Shown: positions 8,728-18,555 of the stretch, in pieces
Layout: every line of letters starts with the position of its first letter
Numbering within the stretch: the stretch's first letter is position 1
Origin: an uncultured Steroidobacter sp.
Lineage (GTDB): Bacteria > Pseudomonadota > Gammaproteobacteria > Steroidobacterales > Steroidobacteraceae
DNA: 64,000 bases
Reading direction: 5' to 3'
NCBI GenBank assembly: GCA_937864115.1
Contig: CALMII010000024.1
Location: 124,001-188,000, forward strand
Notes under the pieces: generated by a model
The model's input: only the letters and a program-made list of their open reading frames with translations
Database searches by the model: none
Told to the model about the DNA's origin: nothing
Translations under genes and position numbers: made by a program

Positions 8728-10332
8728 ATGAAACACGAGCAAGTCGATGTCGTTCGCGCGCCGGAAGGCGAAGCCAGCGAGCCCGTCGTACCCGCCGGCA
8801 TCGACCGGCGTACCTTCCTCATGCGCAGTGCGGTCATCAGTGCGACGACCGTGATCACCGGACGTGCGATGTCGGCGGAGGAGCACACCGCTCGCGCCAG
8901 CGCGCCGCCTCCGGCATTGGGAACGAAGCTTTCGCCGGACCTCGATGTCGTGAAACGATCCAAGGCGCCCGTGATGACGGTGCTGGACGAGTTCTACAAG
9001 GTCGGTCCTGGCCCATCGAGTTCCCACACCATCGGGCCGATGCGGATCACTTATGACTTCTATCAGCGCTGCACGAAGCTGCCGGCCGCGCAGCTCGACA
9101 AGGCCACCGGCATCAAGGTGCACCTGTTCGGCAGCCTCAGCGCCACGGGCAAGGGACATGGTACGGAGCGCGCAGCGCTCGCCGGTGTGATCGGCAAGGA
9201 ACCGGCGACGGTCGAGCCCGAATTCCTCGATGGCCTGGCGTCGAATCCGAACCAGACATTCCAGGTCAAGCTCGGCAGCAAGACGCACACGGTGTCGCTG
9301 AAGGACATCATCTATGACGCGCCCAAGGGCGACTTTCCGCATCCGAACACCATGACCTGCAAGCTCGTCGCGGGCAACGACGTGCTCTACGAGCTGGAGT
9401 ACTACTCGGTCGGCGGCGGATTCATCGAATGGAAGGGTTACACGCCGCCGAAGAAGGGCGCGCCGAAGTATCCCTACTCGACGATGGCGCAGCTGCAGGC
9501 GCATGCGACGAAGAACAACCTGTCCATCGCCCAGGTCGTCATGGCGAACGAGGTGGCGGTCTCCGGCAAGAGCGAGGCGGAGATCAATGCGTTCGTCGAC
9601 AAGATCACCACCGCGATGGTCAACATCGTCAAGGCGGGACTGAAGGCGCCATCGGCGACGCTGCCCGGCCCGATCAAGCTCAGGACCAAGGCCAGCGACG
9701 TGTATGCGCGGGCGATGGACGACAAGTTCGAGAAACAGCGTGGCGTCGGTGTCGTGGCGGCGTATGCACTGGCGGGCTCCGAGGAAAACGCGCGCGGTCA
9801 CCTGGTGGTGACGGCACCGACGGGCGGATCGGCCGGCGTGATGCCGGCGCTGGTGTATGTCGTCGGCGAGGGCGGTCGCAAGCTGCCGCAGCAGAAGATC
9901 CGCGACGGCATGCTCGCGGCAGCCGCCATCGGCTACCTGTGCAAGCACAACGCCACGCTGTCGGGCGCGGAGGGCGGATGCCAGGCGGAGATCGGCGTGG
10001 CTTCGGCGATGGGCGCCGCCTTCCTTTCGCAGGCGCACGATTTTCCGGTGCAGGTGGTCGCGAATGCGGCGGAGTCGTCGCTCGAACATCACCTCGGCAT
10101 GACCTGCGATCCGGTCGCCGGGTTCGTGCAGATTCCCTGCATCGAACGCTGTGCATTCGGTGCCGTGAAATCATGGACCGGCTTCATGATCGCCAGCAAC
10201 GAGATCCCCGCCAATCGACGTGTCGACTTCGATACGACAGTGACGGCGATGGCGCTCACGGCGAAAGAGATGAACTCCAAATACAAGGAGACATCGGAAG
10301 GCGGTCTCGCCGTCTCGCTCGTGCTTTGCTGA
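8728..10332 (+). CDS. L-serine dehydratase (iron-sulfur, single chain) with Tat-like signal
   Basis: A 534-residue L-serine ammonia-lyase, which converts serine to pyruvate and ammonia. The N-terminal domain carries GPGPSSSHTIGPM. The catalytic domain has three Cys at 418, 460 and 471, whose 42/11 spacing matches the [4Fe-4S] ligands of the type 2 enzyme. The chain ends in Cys534 (AVSLVLC), which fits the C-terminal 'tail-in-mouth' ligand known from Legionella L-serine dehydratase. Unusually, about 60 residues precede the domain and include DRRTFLM followed by a hydrophobic stretch, a twin-arginine signal. That suggests export, odd for this normally cytoplasmic enzyme. It is the first gene of the serine/pyruvate fermentation operon. 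Confidence 0.9.
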   Translation: MKHEQVDVVRAPEGEASEPVVPAGIDRRTFLMRSAVISATTVITGRAMSAEEHTARASAPPPALGTKLSPDLDVVKRSKAPVMTVLDEFYKVGPGPSSSHTIGPMRITYDFYQRCTKLPAAQLDKATGIKVHLFGSLSATGKGHGTERAALAGVIGKEPATVEPEFLDGLASNPNQTFQVKLGSKTHTVSLKDIIYDAPKGDFPHPNTMTCKLVAGNDVLYELEYYSVGGGFIEWKGYTPPKKGAPKYPYSTMAQLQAHATKNNLSIAQVVMANEVAVSGKSEAEINAFVDKITTAMVNIVKAGLKAPSATLPGPIKLRTKASDVYARAMDDKFEKQRGVGVVAAYALAGSEENARGHLVVTAPTGGSAGVMPALVYVVGEGGRKLPQQKIRDGMLAAAAIGYLCKHNATLSGAEGGCQAEIGVASAMGAAFLSQAHDFPVQVVANAAESSLEHHLGMTCDPVAGFVQIPCIERCAFGAVKSWTGFMIASNEIPANRRVDFDTTVTAMALTAKEMNSKYKETSEGGLAVSLVLC

Positions 10333-10351
10333 GATGAGGTGAGTTCGTCAC

Positions 10352-11629
10352 GTGCCCGGGGTCATGAAAACAGCGATGCGGACTGCGGTGATCGCATGGC
10401 TGATCACGGCGGTGTACTACTTCTATCAGTACATGCTGCGGTCGGCCCCGGGCGTCATGATGCCGCAGTTGTCCGAGGCCTTCGGACTGACCGCGATGGG
10501 CGTCGCCTCGATGGCCGGGCTGTTCTACTACGGCTATTCGCCTTTCAGTCTGGTGGCCGGCGTGGCGCTCGACCGGCTGGGGCCGCGCAAGGTGGTGCCG
10601 ATCGGCGCAGCCGCGGTCGGCATCGGCGCATTGATGTTTGCGACGGGCAACAACGAGCTCGCCGGCATCGGCCGTCTGCTGCAGGGCGCCGGCGGCGTCT
10701 TCGCGCTGGTGGGTGCCGTCTACATCGCGACGAGCAACTTTCCCGCCTCGCGTGCGGCGACGCTCATCGGCGCGACCCAGATGTTCGGCATGGCCGGCGG
10801 CTCGGCAGGGCAGTTCCTGGTGGGTCCGGCCATCGGCGCGGGCATGCCCTGGCACAGGTTCTGGATGGTCATGGGCGTGATCGGGCTGGTCATCTGCGTG
10901 CTGCTGTTCGTCCTGTTGCCGGCGAGAGAACAGACGGCGCCGGTTCAGGACAAGGACAACTGGCTGAAGTCGGCCGGACACGCACTCGCGGTGGTGTTTC
11001 GCAATCCTCAGTCGATTCTCTGCGGCATGATCGCCGGGCTGCTGTTCATCCCCACCACGATCTTCGACATGATCTGGGGCGTGCGCTACCTGCAGGAGGC
11101 GCAGGGCTTCGACTATGCGACGGCCGTGCTGCGTTCGGCGTCGGTACCGCTGGGATGGATCATCGGCTGTCCGCTGCTCGGCGCGATCTCCGACAGGATG
11201 GGACGACGCAAGCCCGTGATCGTTTCGGCCGCGCTGGTGCTGCTGCTGTGTCTTGCCTGGATTCTGTACGGTCCCGCGGACGTACTTCCGCCGTACACGT
11301 TGGGTCTCGTCGCGGGGATCGCATCCGGCGCCGCGATGATTCCTTACACCGTCATCAAGGAAGTCAATCCTCCGCACCTCGGCGGGACCGCGACCGGCGT
11401 CATCAACTTTCTCAACTTCACCTTCAGCGCGCTGCTCGGTCCGGTGTCCGGCTGGATCCTCGCCGCCATCGGCGGCAGCGCCGGCATGTTCTCGCTCGAG
11501 CACTATCAGACCGCATTCGAGCCGCTGCTGTATGGCGTCGCGCTGGCGATCGTTCTGACGCTGCTGCTCAAGGAAACCGGTCCCGCCGTCCGGCCGACCG
11601 CATCCATCGTCGCGGATATCAAAGCATGA
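10352..11629 (+). CDS. MFS transporter of the serine/pyruvate operon
   Basis: A 425-residue, 12-helix MFS permease (VYYFYQYMLRSAPGVMMPQL near the N-terminus, conserved DRLGPRKVV after helix 2). GTG 10352 is chosen because AGGTGAG lies 8 bp upstream; ATG 10364 is possible. Its stop overlaps the start of the next gene by ATGA, so the two are translationally coupled. Given its place between serine dehydratase and phosphotransacetylase, the cargo may be serine, pyruvate, or an exported acid such as acetate or formate. This is inference only. Confidence 0.85.
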   Translation: MPGVMKTAMRTAVIAWLITAVYYFYQYMLRSAPGVMMPQLSEAFGLTAMGVASMAGLFYYGYSPFSLVAGVALDRLGPRKVVPIGAAAVGIGALMFATGNNELAGIGRLLQGAGGVFALVGAVYIATSNFPASRAATLIGATQMFGMAGGSAGQFLVGPAIGAGMPWHRFWMVMGVIGLVICVLLFVLLPAREQTAPVQDKDNWLKSAGHALAVVFRNPQSILCGMIAGLLFIPTTIFDMIWGVRYLQEAQGFDYATAVLRSASVPLGWIIGCPLLGAISDRMGRRKPVIVSAALVLLLCLAWILYGPADVLPPYTLGLVAGIASGAAMIPYTVIKEVNPPHLGGTATGVINFLNFTFSALLGPVSGWILAAIGGSAGMFSLEHYQTAFEPLLYGVALAIVLTLLLKETGPAVRPTASIVADIKA

Positions 11630-12555
11630 ACACCACCGGAACCGGCAAGTACGAAAGTCTGTTGCAGCGCTGTCGCGGGCTCGAGCCCATCCCGACGGCA
11701 GTCGTGCATCCGTGCGAAGCGTCGGCGCTTGCCGGCGCCATCGAGGCGGGAGCGCTCGGATTGATCGCGCCGATCCTCGTCGGCCCGCGGACAAAGATCG
11801 AAGAGATCGCGCGACTCGGCAGCATCGACCTCGGGAACACGCAGATAGTCGACGCGCCGCACAGTCACGCAGCGGCGGCCAAGGCGGTCGAGATCGTGCG
11901 CGAAGGACGTGCGGAACTGCTGATGAAGGGCAGCCTGCACACCGACGAACTGCTGGCTTCGGTGGTGGCGCGCGACGGCGGCCTGCGCACGGGGCGGCGC
12001 ATCACGCATGTCTTCGTCATGGATGTCCCGTCGTATCACAAGGTGCTGATGGTCACCGACGCCGCCATCAACATCGCGCCGGTGCTCGAGGACAAGGTCG
12101 ACATCTGTCAGAACGCGATCGACCTGGCGATGACGCTCGGGCTGGCGCAACCCAAGGTCGCGATTCTCGCCGCCGTGGAGACGGTCAATTCCAAGATGCC
12201 GGCGACCATCGATGCAGCCTGTCTCTGCAAGATGGCGGAGCGCGGCCAGATCGTCGGCGGGCTGCTCGACGGGCCGCTGGCATTCGACAACGCCATCAGC
12301 CGGGAGGCGGCGCGGACCAAGGGCATCGTGTCCGAAGTCGCCGGCGATCCGGACATCCTGGTCGCACCGGACCTAGAGTCCGGCAACATCCTGGCGAAGC
12401 AGCTCGCGTTTCTTTCCGGCGCGGATGGCGCGGGGCTGGTGCTCGGCGCGCGCGTTCCGGTGATCCTGACCAGCCGCGCCGACAGCGTGCGCTCGCGCGT
12501 GGCGAGTTGTGCGGTCGCCATGATGGCGGCACACGCGCGCAGACGGGGCAGGTGA
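11626..12555 (+). CDS. Phosphate acetyl/butyryltransferase
   Basis: A 309-residue protein of the phosphotransacylase fold (ALGLIAPILVGPRTKIEEIA, LLMKGSLHTDELLASVV, VTDAAINIAPVLEDK). It transfers an acyl group from CoA to phosphate. The length fits the short Pta/Ptb type, without the DRTGG domain of enteric Pta. Next to acetate kinase and pyruvate formate-lyase, acetyl-CoA to acetyl phosphate is the natural reaction. The start overlaps the transporter stop (ATGA at 11626-11629). Confidence 0.88.
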   Translation: MNTTGTGKYESLLQRCRGLEPIPTAVVHPCEASALAGAIEAGALGLIAPILVGPRTKIEEIARLGSIDLGNTQIVDAPHSHAAAAKAVEIVREGRAELLMKGSLHTDELLASVVARDGGLRTGRRITHVFVMDVPSYHKVLMVTDAAINIAPVLEDKVDICQNAIDLAMTLGLAQPKVAILAAVETVNSKMPATIDAACLCKMAERGQIVGGLLDGPLAFDNAISREAARTKGIVSEVAGDPDILVAPDLESGNILAKQLAFLSGADGAGLVLGARVPVILTSRADSVRSRVASCAVAMMAAHARRRGR

Positions 12556-12558
12556 GCG

Positions 12559-13764
12559 GTGAGCGAAGCTCCGATACTGGTGCTGAATGCGGGCTCATCG
12601 AGCCTGAAGTTCACTGTTTACCGCCATGTCACGAACACGGAAAGCGACGTCGCGGCCAGCGGGCAGGTGGAAGGCATCGGTTCATCGCCGCGACTCGTGG
12701 CGCGCGATGGTTCCGGCCGGACGCTTCTCGACCAGCCCGAGCCGGTCAATGATTGCGCCGGCGCGCTCGTTGCGGTGGCGAAGTGGCTGCGCTCCCATCT
12801 CGGGAGCGTCAGTCTCGGCGGCGTCGGGCATCGCGTCGTCCACGGCGGCGCGAACTATTTCGGCGCGACGCTGGTTTCGCCCGGCGTTCTGAGCGATCTG
12901 TACAAGCTGGTGCCGCTGGCGCCGTTGCACCAACCGTACAATCTCGCAGTGATCGAAGCCGTCGGCGAGCGGTTGCCCGGCGTGCCGCAGGTGGCCTGCT
13001 TCGATACCAGCTTCCATCGCGGTCAATCGGCCGTCGCCGAACTCGTGCCGCTGCCGGCAAAAATCCGCCGCCAGGGCGTGCAGCGCTACGGATTCCATGG
13101 CCTCTCTTACGAATACATCGCGTCCGTGCTGCCGCGCGTGGCGCCCGAGGTGGCGAATGGACGAGTCATCGTCGCCCATCTCGGCAGCGGCGCGAGCCTC
13201 TGTGCGTTGAAGAACAGCAAGAGCATCGACAGCACGCTCGGATTCACCGCGCTCGATGGCTTGTGCATGGGGACACGACCTGGCGCCGTCGACCCCGGCG
13301 TGATCCTTCATCTCTTCCAGTCCCTGAACCTGTCGCCGCGCGACGTCGAGGCGATGCTCTACAAGCAATCGGGCCTGCTCGGCATCTCCGGCATCAGCAA
13401 CGACATGCGCGAACTGCTCGACAGCCAGGAGCCGGATGCCCGGCTGGCGATCGATTACTTCGTCTATCGCGCAGTGAAGGAGATCGGCGCGCTGGCTGCC
13501 GTTCTCGGCGGCGTCGATGCGCTCGTTTTCACGGCAGGCATCGGCGAGAAGTCGCCGGAGATTCGCCGGCTCATCGCCGGCGGCTGTCGATGGCTCGGGC
13601 TGGAACTGGATGAGCGCGCCAATCAGGAAGGCGGCCCGAGGATCTTCGCTCCGCACAGTCGTCTGTCGGCATGGGTCATCCCGACCAACGAGGAACTCAT
13701 GATCGCCAGACACACTGCCAGACTGCTCGGCTCGATGACGAACCGCACACGTACTGCTGACTAG
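12559..13764 (+). CDS. ackA: Acetate kinase
   Basis: A 401-residue acetokinase. The phosphate-binding signature [13 protein letters not shown] is at the N-terminus, with [12 protein letters not shown] in the middle and [14 protein letters not shown] towards the C-terminus. Length and motif order are those of AckA. It makes acetate and ATP from acetyl phosphate made by the preceding gene. It starts at GTG 12559, three bases after the Pta stop, so the two are a coupled pair. Confidence 0.93.
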   Translation: MSEAPILVLNAGSSSLKFTVYRHVTNTESDVAASGQVEGIGSSPRLVARDGSGRTLLDQPEPVNDCAGALVAVAKWLRSHLGSVSLGGVGHRVVHGGANYFGATLVSPGVLSDLYKLVPLAPLHQPYNLAVIEAVGERLPGVPQVACFDTSFHRGQSAVAELVPLPAKIRRQGVQRYGFHGLSYEYIASVLPRVAPEVANGRVIVAHLGSGASLCALKNSKSIDSTLGFTALDGLCMGTRPGAVDPGVILHLFQSLNLSPRDVEAMLYKQSGLLGISGISNDMRELLDSQEPDARLAIDYFVYRAVKEIGALAAVLGGVDALVFTAGIGEKSPEIRRLIAGGCRWLGLELDERANQEGGPRIFAPHSRLSAWVIPTNEELMIARHTARLLGSMTNRTRTAD

Positions 13765-13772
13765 GAGGGCGC

Positions 13773-16034
13773 ATGGCCGCACCTGCATCCAGACTTCCGG
13801 ACCCGACCGCTGCCATTGCGCCGTGGCAGGGATTCCGCACGGGCCTGTGGAACAAGGAAATCAACGTTCGTGCATTCATCCAGCAGAACTACACGCCGTA
13901 CGAAGGCGATGCGGCGTTCCTCGCACCCGCGACTGCGCGGACCACGGCGCTCTGGAAGAAACTGCAGGACCTGTTCGTCGAAGAACGTCGCAAGGGCGTG
14001 CTGGACATCTCGCAGATTCCGAGTTCGATCACCGCACACGGTCCCGGATACATCGATCGACCCAACGAGGTCATCGTCGGCCTGCAGACCGAATCGCCGC
14101 TGAAGCGCGCGATCATGCCCAACGGCGGTCTGCGCATGGTGACCACCGCGCTCAAGGCCTATGGCTACGAGCCCGATCCCCAGGTCGTCGAAGCCTTCAC
14201 CAAGTATCGCAAGACCCACAACGAAGCCGTCTTCGATGCGTACACGGCGGATGTACGCCGCTGTCGCAGTTCGCACGTTCTGACCGGATTGCCGGACGCC
14301 TACGGTCGCGGGCGGATCATCGGCGACTATCGTCGCGTCGCGCTTTACGGAGTCGACCGGCTCATCGAACGCAAGCAGCAGGAGCGCGAGGCGCTCGATG
14401 CGGCCATGTCGACCGATGAGATCATCCGCGATCGCGAAGAGCTGTCGGAACAGATTCGCGCGCTCGGCGAACTGCTGCAGATGGCGAAGAGCTATGGCTT
14501 CGACATCGCGGGCCCGGCACGAACGGCGCAGGAAGCCGTGCAGTGGCTGTACTTCGGCTACCTGGCCGGCGTCAAGGAACAGAACGGCGCGGCGATGTCG
14601 CTGGGACGCGTGTCGACTTTCCTGGACATCTACTTCGAACGCGATCTCGCGGACGGCACGCTGACCGAAACGCAGGCGCAGGAGATCATCGACGACTTCG
14701 TTATCAAGCTGCGCATCGTGCGCTTCCTGCGCACGCCGGAGTACGACGATCTCTTCGCCGGCGATCCGACCTGGGTGACGGAGTCGATCGGCGGCATGGG
14801 CGACGATGGCCGCACGCTGGTCACCCGGACCAGCTTCCGTCTGCTGCAGACGCTGTACAACCTGGGGCCGGCGCCGGAGCCCAACCTGACGATCTGGTAT
14901 TCGCCGCGCATGCCGGACGGGTTCCGGCGCTTTGCGGCGAAAGTGGCCATCGACACCAGCTCGTTGCAGTTCGAGAGCGACGAGATCATGCGACAGGCCT
15001 GGGGCGACGACGGCGCAATCGCGTGCTGCGTTTCGCCGATGCTGCTCGGCAAACAGATGCAGTTCTTCGGCGCGCGCGCCAACCTGGCGAAGTGCCTGCT
15101 CTACGCCATCAATGGCGGTCGCGACGAGATCAGCGGCAAGCAGGTCGCGCCGGCTTTCGATCCGGTTCAGGGCGACGTGCTCGATTTCGACGACGTGCTG
15201 CCGCGCTTCGAGAAGATGATGGACTGGCTGGCTGGCGTGTACGTGAATGCGATGAACATCATCCACTACATGCACGACAAGTACGCGTACGAGCGCATCG
15301 AGATGGCGCTGCACGATTATGCGCCGATACGCACGATGGCATTCGGCATGGCCGGCATGTCCGTCGTGGCGGACAGCCTTTCGGCGATCAAGTACGGCAA
15401 GGTCAGCGTCATCCGCGACGACACGGGATTGATCACGGACTACAGGACGGAAGGGGAGTTCCCGCTGTTCGGCAACAACGACAATCGTGTCGATCACATT
15501 GCGACCTGGACCGTCAGCACTTTCATGAAGAAGCTGCGGAAGTACCCGACCTATCGCAATGCGCTGCATACGCAGTCCATCCTCACGATCACGTCGAACG
15601 TGGTGTACGGCAAGGCGACCGGCAATACGCCCGATGGCCGTCGCCAGGGAGAGCCGTTCGCACCGGGCGCCAATCCGATGCACGGTCGCGACAGCCACGG
15701 CATCCATGCGTCCGCGGCATCCGTCGCCAAGATTCCCTATCGCGATGCGCAGGACGGCATCTCGCTGACGACCACGCTGGTGCCGGAGGGATTGGGGCGC
15801 GTCGCCGAGGATCGCATCACCAACCTGACAGCGATTCTCGATGCCTTCTTCGGCACGACCGGATACCACATGAACGTGAACGTCCTGAACCGCGAGATGC
15901 TGCTCGACGCCATGGAACACCCGGAGAACTATCCCAGCCTCACGATCCGCGTCTCGGGATATGCCGTGAACTTCGTGCGGCTGACACGCGAACAGCAGAT
16001 GGACGTGATCAATCGCACCTTCCACGGAGGTTGA
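13773..16034 (+). CDS. pflB: Pyruvate formate-lyase
   Basis: A 753-residue glycyl-radical enzyme. It has the PFL active-site pair Cys418-Cys419 (AIACCVSPM) and the C-terminal radical loop RVSGYAVNF with Gly729, which separates it from glycerol dehydratase-type relatives. The reaction is pyruvate + CoA to acetyl-CoA + formate. It acts only without oxygen and needs the activase encoded just downstream. It lies 8 bp after ackA, preceded by AGGAGG. In the operon it would receive pyruvate from serine dehydratase. Confidence 0.95.
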   Translation: MAAPASRLPDPTAAIAPWQGFRTGLWNKEINVRAFIQQNYTPYEGDAAFLAPATARTTALWKKLQDLFVEERRKGVLDISQIPSSITAHGPGYIDRPNEVIVGLQTESPLKRAIMPNGGLRMVTTALKAYGYEPDPQVVEAFTKYRKTHNEAVFDAYTADVRRCRSSHVLTGLPDAYGRGRIIGDYRRVALYGVDRLIERKQQEREALDAAMSTDEIIRDREELSEQIRALGELLQMAKSYGFDIAGPARTAQEAVQWLYFGYLAGVKEQNGAAMSLGRVSTFLDIYFERDLADGTLTETQAQEIIDDFVIKLRIVRFLRTPEYDDLFAGDPTWVTESIGGMGDDGRTLVTRTSFRLLQTLYNLGPAPEPNLTIWYSPRMPDGFRRFAAKVAIDTSSLQFESDEIMRQAWGDDGAIACCVSPMLLGKQMQFFGARANLAKCLLYAINGGRDEISGKQVAPAFDPVQGDVLDFDDVLPRFEKMMDWLAGVYVNAMNIIHYMHDKYAYERIEMALHDYAPIRTMAFGMAGMSVVADSLSAIKYGKVSVIRDDTGLITDYRTEGEFPLFGNNDNRVDHIATWTVSTFMKKLRKYPTYRNALHTQSILTITSNVVYGKATGNTPDGRRQGEPFAPGANPMHGRDSHGIHASAASVAKIPYRDAQDGISLTTTLVPEGLGRVAEDRITNLTAILDAFFGTTGYHMNVNVLNREMLLDAMEHPENYPSLTIRVSGYAVNFVRLTREQQMDVINRTFHGG

Positions 16035-16038
16035 ACGA

Positions 16039-16884
16039 ATGAGCGGGCAGGGCGCAGCACAGACGGTACCGCTGGAGGCCGCCAGTCCGTTCGACATGCG
16101 CGTGCACCTTGGCGATGACCTTCCCGAGACCGACGTGCGTTCGGCGCTGGCGAGCGGCGACATGGGCTTTCTGCATTCGTTCACCACGGGATCGGCCGTC
16201 GACGGCCCCGGCGTTCGGGTGGTCGCGTGGACGACGGGATGCATGTGGCGTTGTCAGTACTGCCACAACCCGGATACCTGGACATTGCGCAACGGCATTC
16301 CGGTCGCCGTTTCCCGCGCGATAGAGCAACTGGGCAAGTACCGCCACGGGCTGAAGCGCATGGCCGGCGGCGTGACGTTCAGCGGCGGTGAGCCGCTCCT
16401 GCAGGATCGATTCATCGTCAAGCTCCTGGCGGCAGCAAAAGCCATGGACATTCATACGACGATCGAGACCAACGGATTTCTCGGCGAGCGGCTGAGCGAT
16501 GCCGAACTGCAGGACATCGACCTCGTCATGCTGGGCATCAAGACATGGGGCGACGAGAAGCATCGTTCGCTGACCGGCCGCGAGATCGAACCGACGCTTG
16601 CATTCGCCCGGCGACTCGCCGATCGCGGCAAGCCCATCTGGGTGCGTTTCGTTCTCGTACCGGGACTGACCGACGACGCTGACGATATCGACGGCATTGC
16701 GGGCTTCGCCGCCGGCCTCGGCAACGTGCAGCGCGTCGATGTGCTGCCGTTTCATCAGATGGGGCAGTACAAGTGGGAGCGGCTGAAGCTGCGTTACGCC
16801 CTCGCGGGCGTTCCCGCGCCTTCGCCGGAACAGATCACGCGAGCGGTGGAAATTTTCCGGGGCAGGGGACTGAACGCGTATTGA
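16039..16884 (+). CDS. pflA: Pyruvate formate-lyase activating enzyme (radical SAM)
   Basis: A 281-residue radical SAM protein with the CX3CX2C cluster motif at C68, C72 and C75 (GCMWRCQYCHNP) and the GGE motif (VTFSGGEPLLQ). It installs the glycyl radical on PflB using S-adenosylmethionine. The N-terminus is about 40 residues longer than in the E. coli enzyme and is unremarkable. The gene starts 4 bp after pflB. No second cluster domain is present, so it is the PFL-type rather than the glycerol dehydratase-type activase. Confidence 0.93.
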   Translation: MSGQGAAQTVPLEAASPFDMRVHLGDDLPETDVRSALASGDMGFLHSFTTGSAVDGPGVRVVAWTTGCMWRCQYCHNPDTWTLRNGIPVAVSRAIEQLGKYRHGLKRMAGGVTFSGGEPLLQDRFIVKLLAAAKAMDIHTTIETNGFLGERLSDAELQDIDLVMLGIKTWGDEKHRSLTGREIEPTLAFARRLADRGKPIWVRFVLVPGLTDDADDIDGIAGFAAGLGNVQRVDVLPFHQMGQYKWERLKLRYALAGVPAPSPEQITRAVEIFRGRGLNAY

Positions 16885-16907
16885 ATCGACGCGCCGGGAA
16901 AATCGAT

Positions 16908-18083
16908 ATGCAGGCGAACGCAACGACCACGACCTCGATCGGCGCCGGCACGCAACCGGACAGCGCCGCGCGCGTATCGGGGCGTATCGCGTGCATCGAC
17001 TGGATGCGCGGCCTGGTCATGGTGCTGATGACCATCGATCACGCCTCGATGGCCTTCGACGGCTCGCATCTCTCCAGGGACTCGGCCATGTATCCGGACG
17101 CAACGACGATGGCGTTGCCTGCAGCCGAATTCTTCACGCGCTGGATCACGCACATCTGCGCCCCGACTTTCATCTTCCTTGCGGGCGCTTCGCTGGCCGT
17201 CAGCGTCGAGCGGCGCGTGCTGAAAGGCGTGGGCGCCTGGGAAATCGACAAGACCATCATCACGCGCGGCCTCATCATCGCGCTGCTGGACCTGACCCTG
17301 GTGTCGCTCGGCTCCGGCATCATCAGTCTCAACGTACTGCTGGCCATCGGCCTGTCGATGATCTGCATGGCGCCGTTGCGACGGCTGTCGACGCCGCTGA
17401 TGCTGGGCATTGCGATCGGCTGGATGGTACTGGGCGAGTTCGTGACCGCCTGGTTCTGGCAGCCGCCGGGCCCGGCCTCGCCGCTGGTGTCGTTCTTCAT
17501 TGCAACCTCGGGCGGCGGCCTGGTTTCGAACAAGTATCCGCTCATCCCATGGCTCGCCATCATGATGATGGGCTGGGCCACTGGCCGTTACATGCTGCTC
17601 TATCAGGCCGGCAAGCGAACGATGCGTCCGCGGAATCTGCTGCTGGTTGCCGGCATCATCGGACTCGCAGTGTTCGTCATCGTCCGCGGCGCGCAGGGCT
17701 ATGGCGACATGTTCCTGCCGCGCATGGATGGCTCATGGCAGCAATGGCTGCACGTCAGCAAGTATCCGCCGTCGCTGACGTACTACGCGCTCGAACTGGG
17801 ATTGCTGTTCATCTGCCTGTGGTTCCTTGCAGCGATCGAACCGCGAATCGGCGTGCGACCCAACGGACCGTTCCTGGTGTTCGGGCAGACGGCGATGTTT
17901 TTCTATCTGGTGCATCGCCTGGTGATGGAGATTCCAGCGACGTACTTCGGCCTGCGCGGCGTCGGAGATCTGAAGACAACCTACATCGTCGCCTTTGTAT
18001 TGCTGATCCTGCTGTATCCGGCATGCCGCTGGTATCGAACGGTGAAGGCGGCGCATCCGGAGTCATTACTTAAATACATTTGA
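16908..18083 (+). CDS. Multi-pass membrane protein, HGSNAT/DUF1624-like
   Basis: A 391-residue protein with about 10 membrane helices. The first helix region reads RIACIDWMRGLVMVLMTIDH, typical of heparan-alpha-glucosaminide N-acetyltransferase-like (DUF1624) proteins, which move acyl groups across the membrane onto sugars. ATG 16908 has GGGA 8 bp upstream; a TTG at 16881, overlapping the pflA stop, would add nine residues and is possible. It is the last gene of the operon, directly before the dif site. Its link to fermentation is unclear. Confidence 0.8.
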   Translation: MQANATTTTSIGAGTQPDSAARVSGRIACIDWMRGLVMVLMTIDHASMAFDGSHLSRDSAMYPDATTMALPAAEFFTRWITHICAPTFIFLAGASLAVSVERRVLKGVGAWEIDKTIITRGLIIALLDLTLVSLGSGIISLNVLLAIGLSMICMAPLRRLSTPLMLGIAIGWMVLGEFVTAWFWQPPGPASPLVSFFIATSGGGLVSNKYPLIPWLAIMMMGWATGRYMLLYQAGKRTMRPRNLLLVAGIIGLAVFVIVRGAQGYGDMFLPRMDGSWQQWLHVSKYPPSLTYYALELGLLFICLWFLAAIEPRIGVRPNGPFLVFGQTAMFFYLVHRLVMEIPATYFGLRGVGDLKTTYIVAFVLLILLYPACRWYRTVKAAHPESLLKYI

Positions 18084-18150
18084 GGAGGAAGCGGCGACTG
18101 GAGAGGCGTTTCGGGGCGGCGATTCGATACGGTCAGAGCCGGTATTGATA

Positions 18151-18178
18151 AGTACGCATAATGTATATTACGTCAAAT
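18151..18178 (+). other. attL: dif-like XerC/XerD site
   Basis: AGTACGCATAA (XerC arm), TGTATA (centre) and TTACGTCAAAT (XerD arm) together match the E. coli dif 28-mer at 24 of 28 positions. This is the left end of the filamentous prophage. The left arm is host DNA and the right arm phage DNA. Such sites lie in the replication terminus region, so this part of the window is probably near the terminus. Confidence 0.85.
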
Positions 18179-18237
18179 TAGAAAGGTACTGAGAAAAGCA
18201 GCCTAAAGCCGCACCGCGCCACGTCCGACACAACCGC

Positions 18238-18555
18238 ATGGACCTCAGCACCTACGGGCTCTCCGTGATGCTGCTATCGCAGCTCACGGGCGTCCACCCT
18301 GACACCGCGCGACGCTGGAAACGCGCCGGCAAAGTACCGGCGCATTACGCGCAATTGCTGGCACTACGCCTCGGAGGCGATCTCGGCTCGATTACCGGCA
18401 GTTGGTCGGGCTTCAAACTGGACAGCGGCCAGCTATGGACACCAGAAGGCCGCAGCGTCACCACCGGCGACATCCGGGCCATTCCCTACACGCGCGAACT
18501 CGTGCACGAACTGCAGAAGCAACTGGCCGAGCCGCAGCAATGGAAGCTGTTCTAG
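18238..18555 (+). CDS. Phage HTH protein, DUF3653-like
   Basis: A 105-residue protein with an N-terminal helix-turn-helix (VMLLSQLTGVHPDTARRWKR) followed by a sheet-rich tail (WSGFKLDSGQLWTPEGRSVT). It resembles DUF3653 proteins of Xanthomonas-type filamentous phages, probably a DNA-binding regulator. No strong Shine-Dalgarno is seen. In the circular phage it lies 31 nt downstream of the HTH regulator whose gene crosses attP, so the pair would form one operon that integration splits. Confidence 0.75.
   Translation: MDLSTYGLSVMLLSQLTGVHPDTARRWKRAGKVPAHYAQLLALRLGGDLGSITGSWSGFKLDSGQLWTPEGRSVTTGDIRAIPYTRELVHELQKQLAEPQQWKLF

Noticed and set aside
13761..16244. Open minus-strand frame of 827 codons
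   Set aside because: Antisense of pflB, which has intact Cys-Cys and glycyl-radical motifs.
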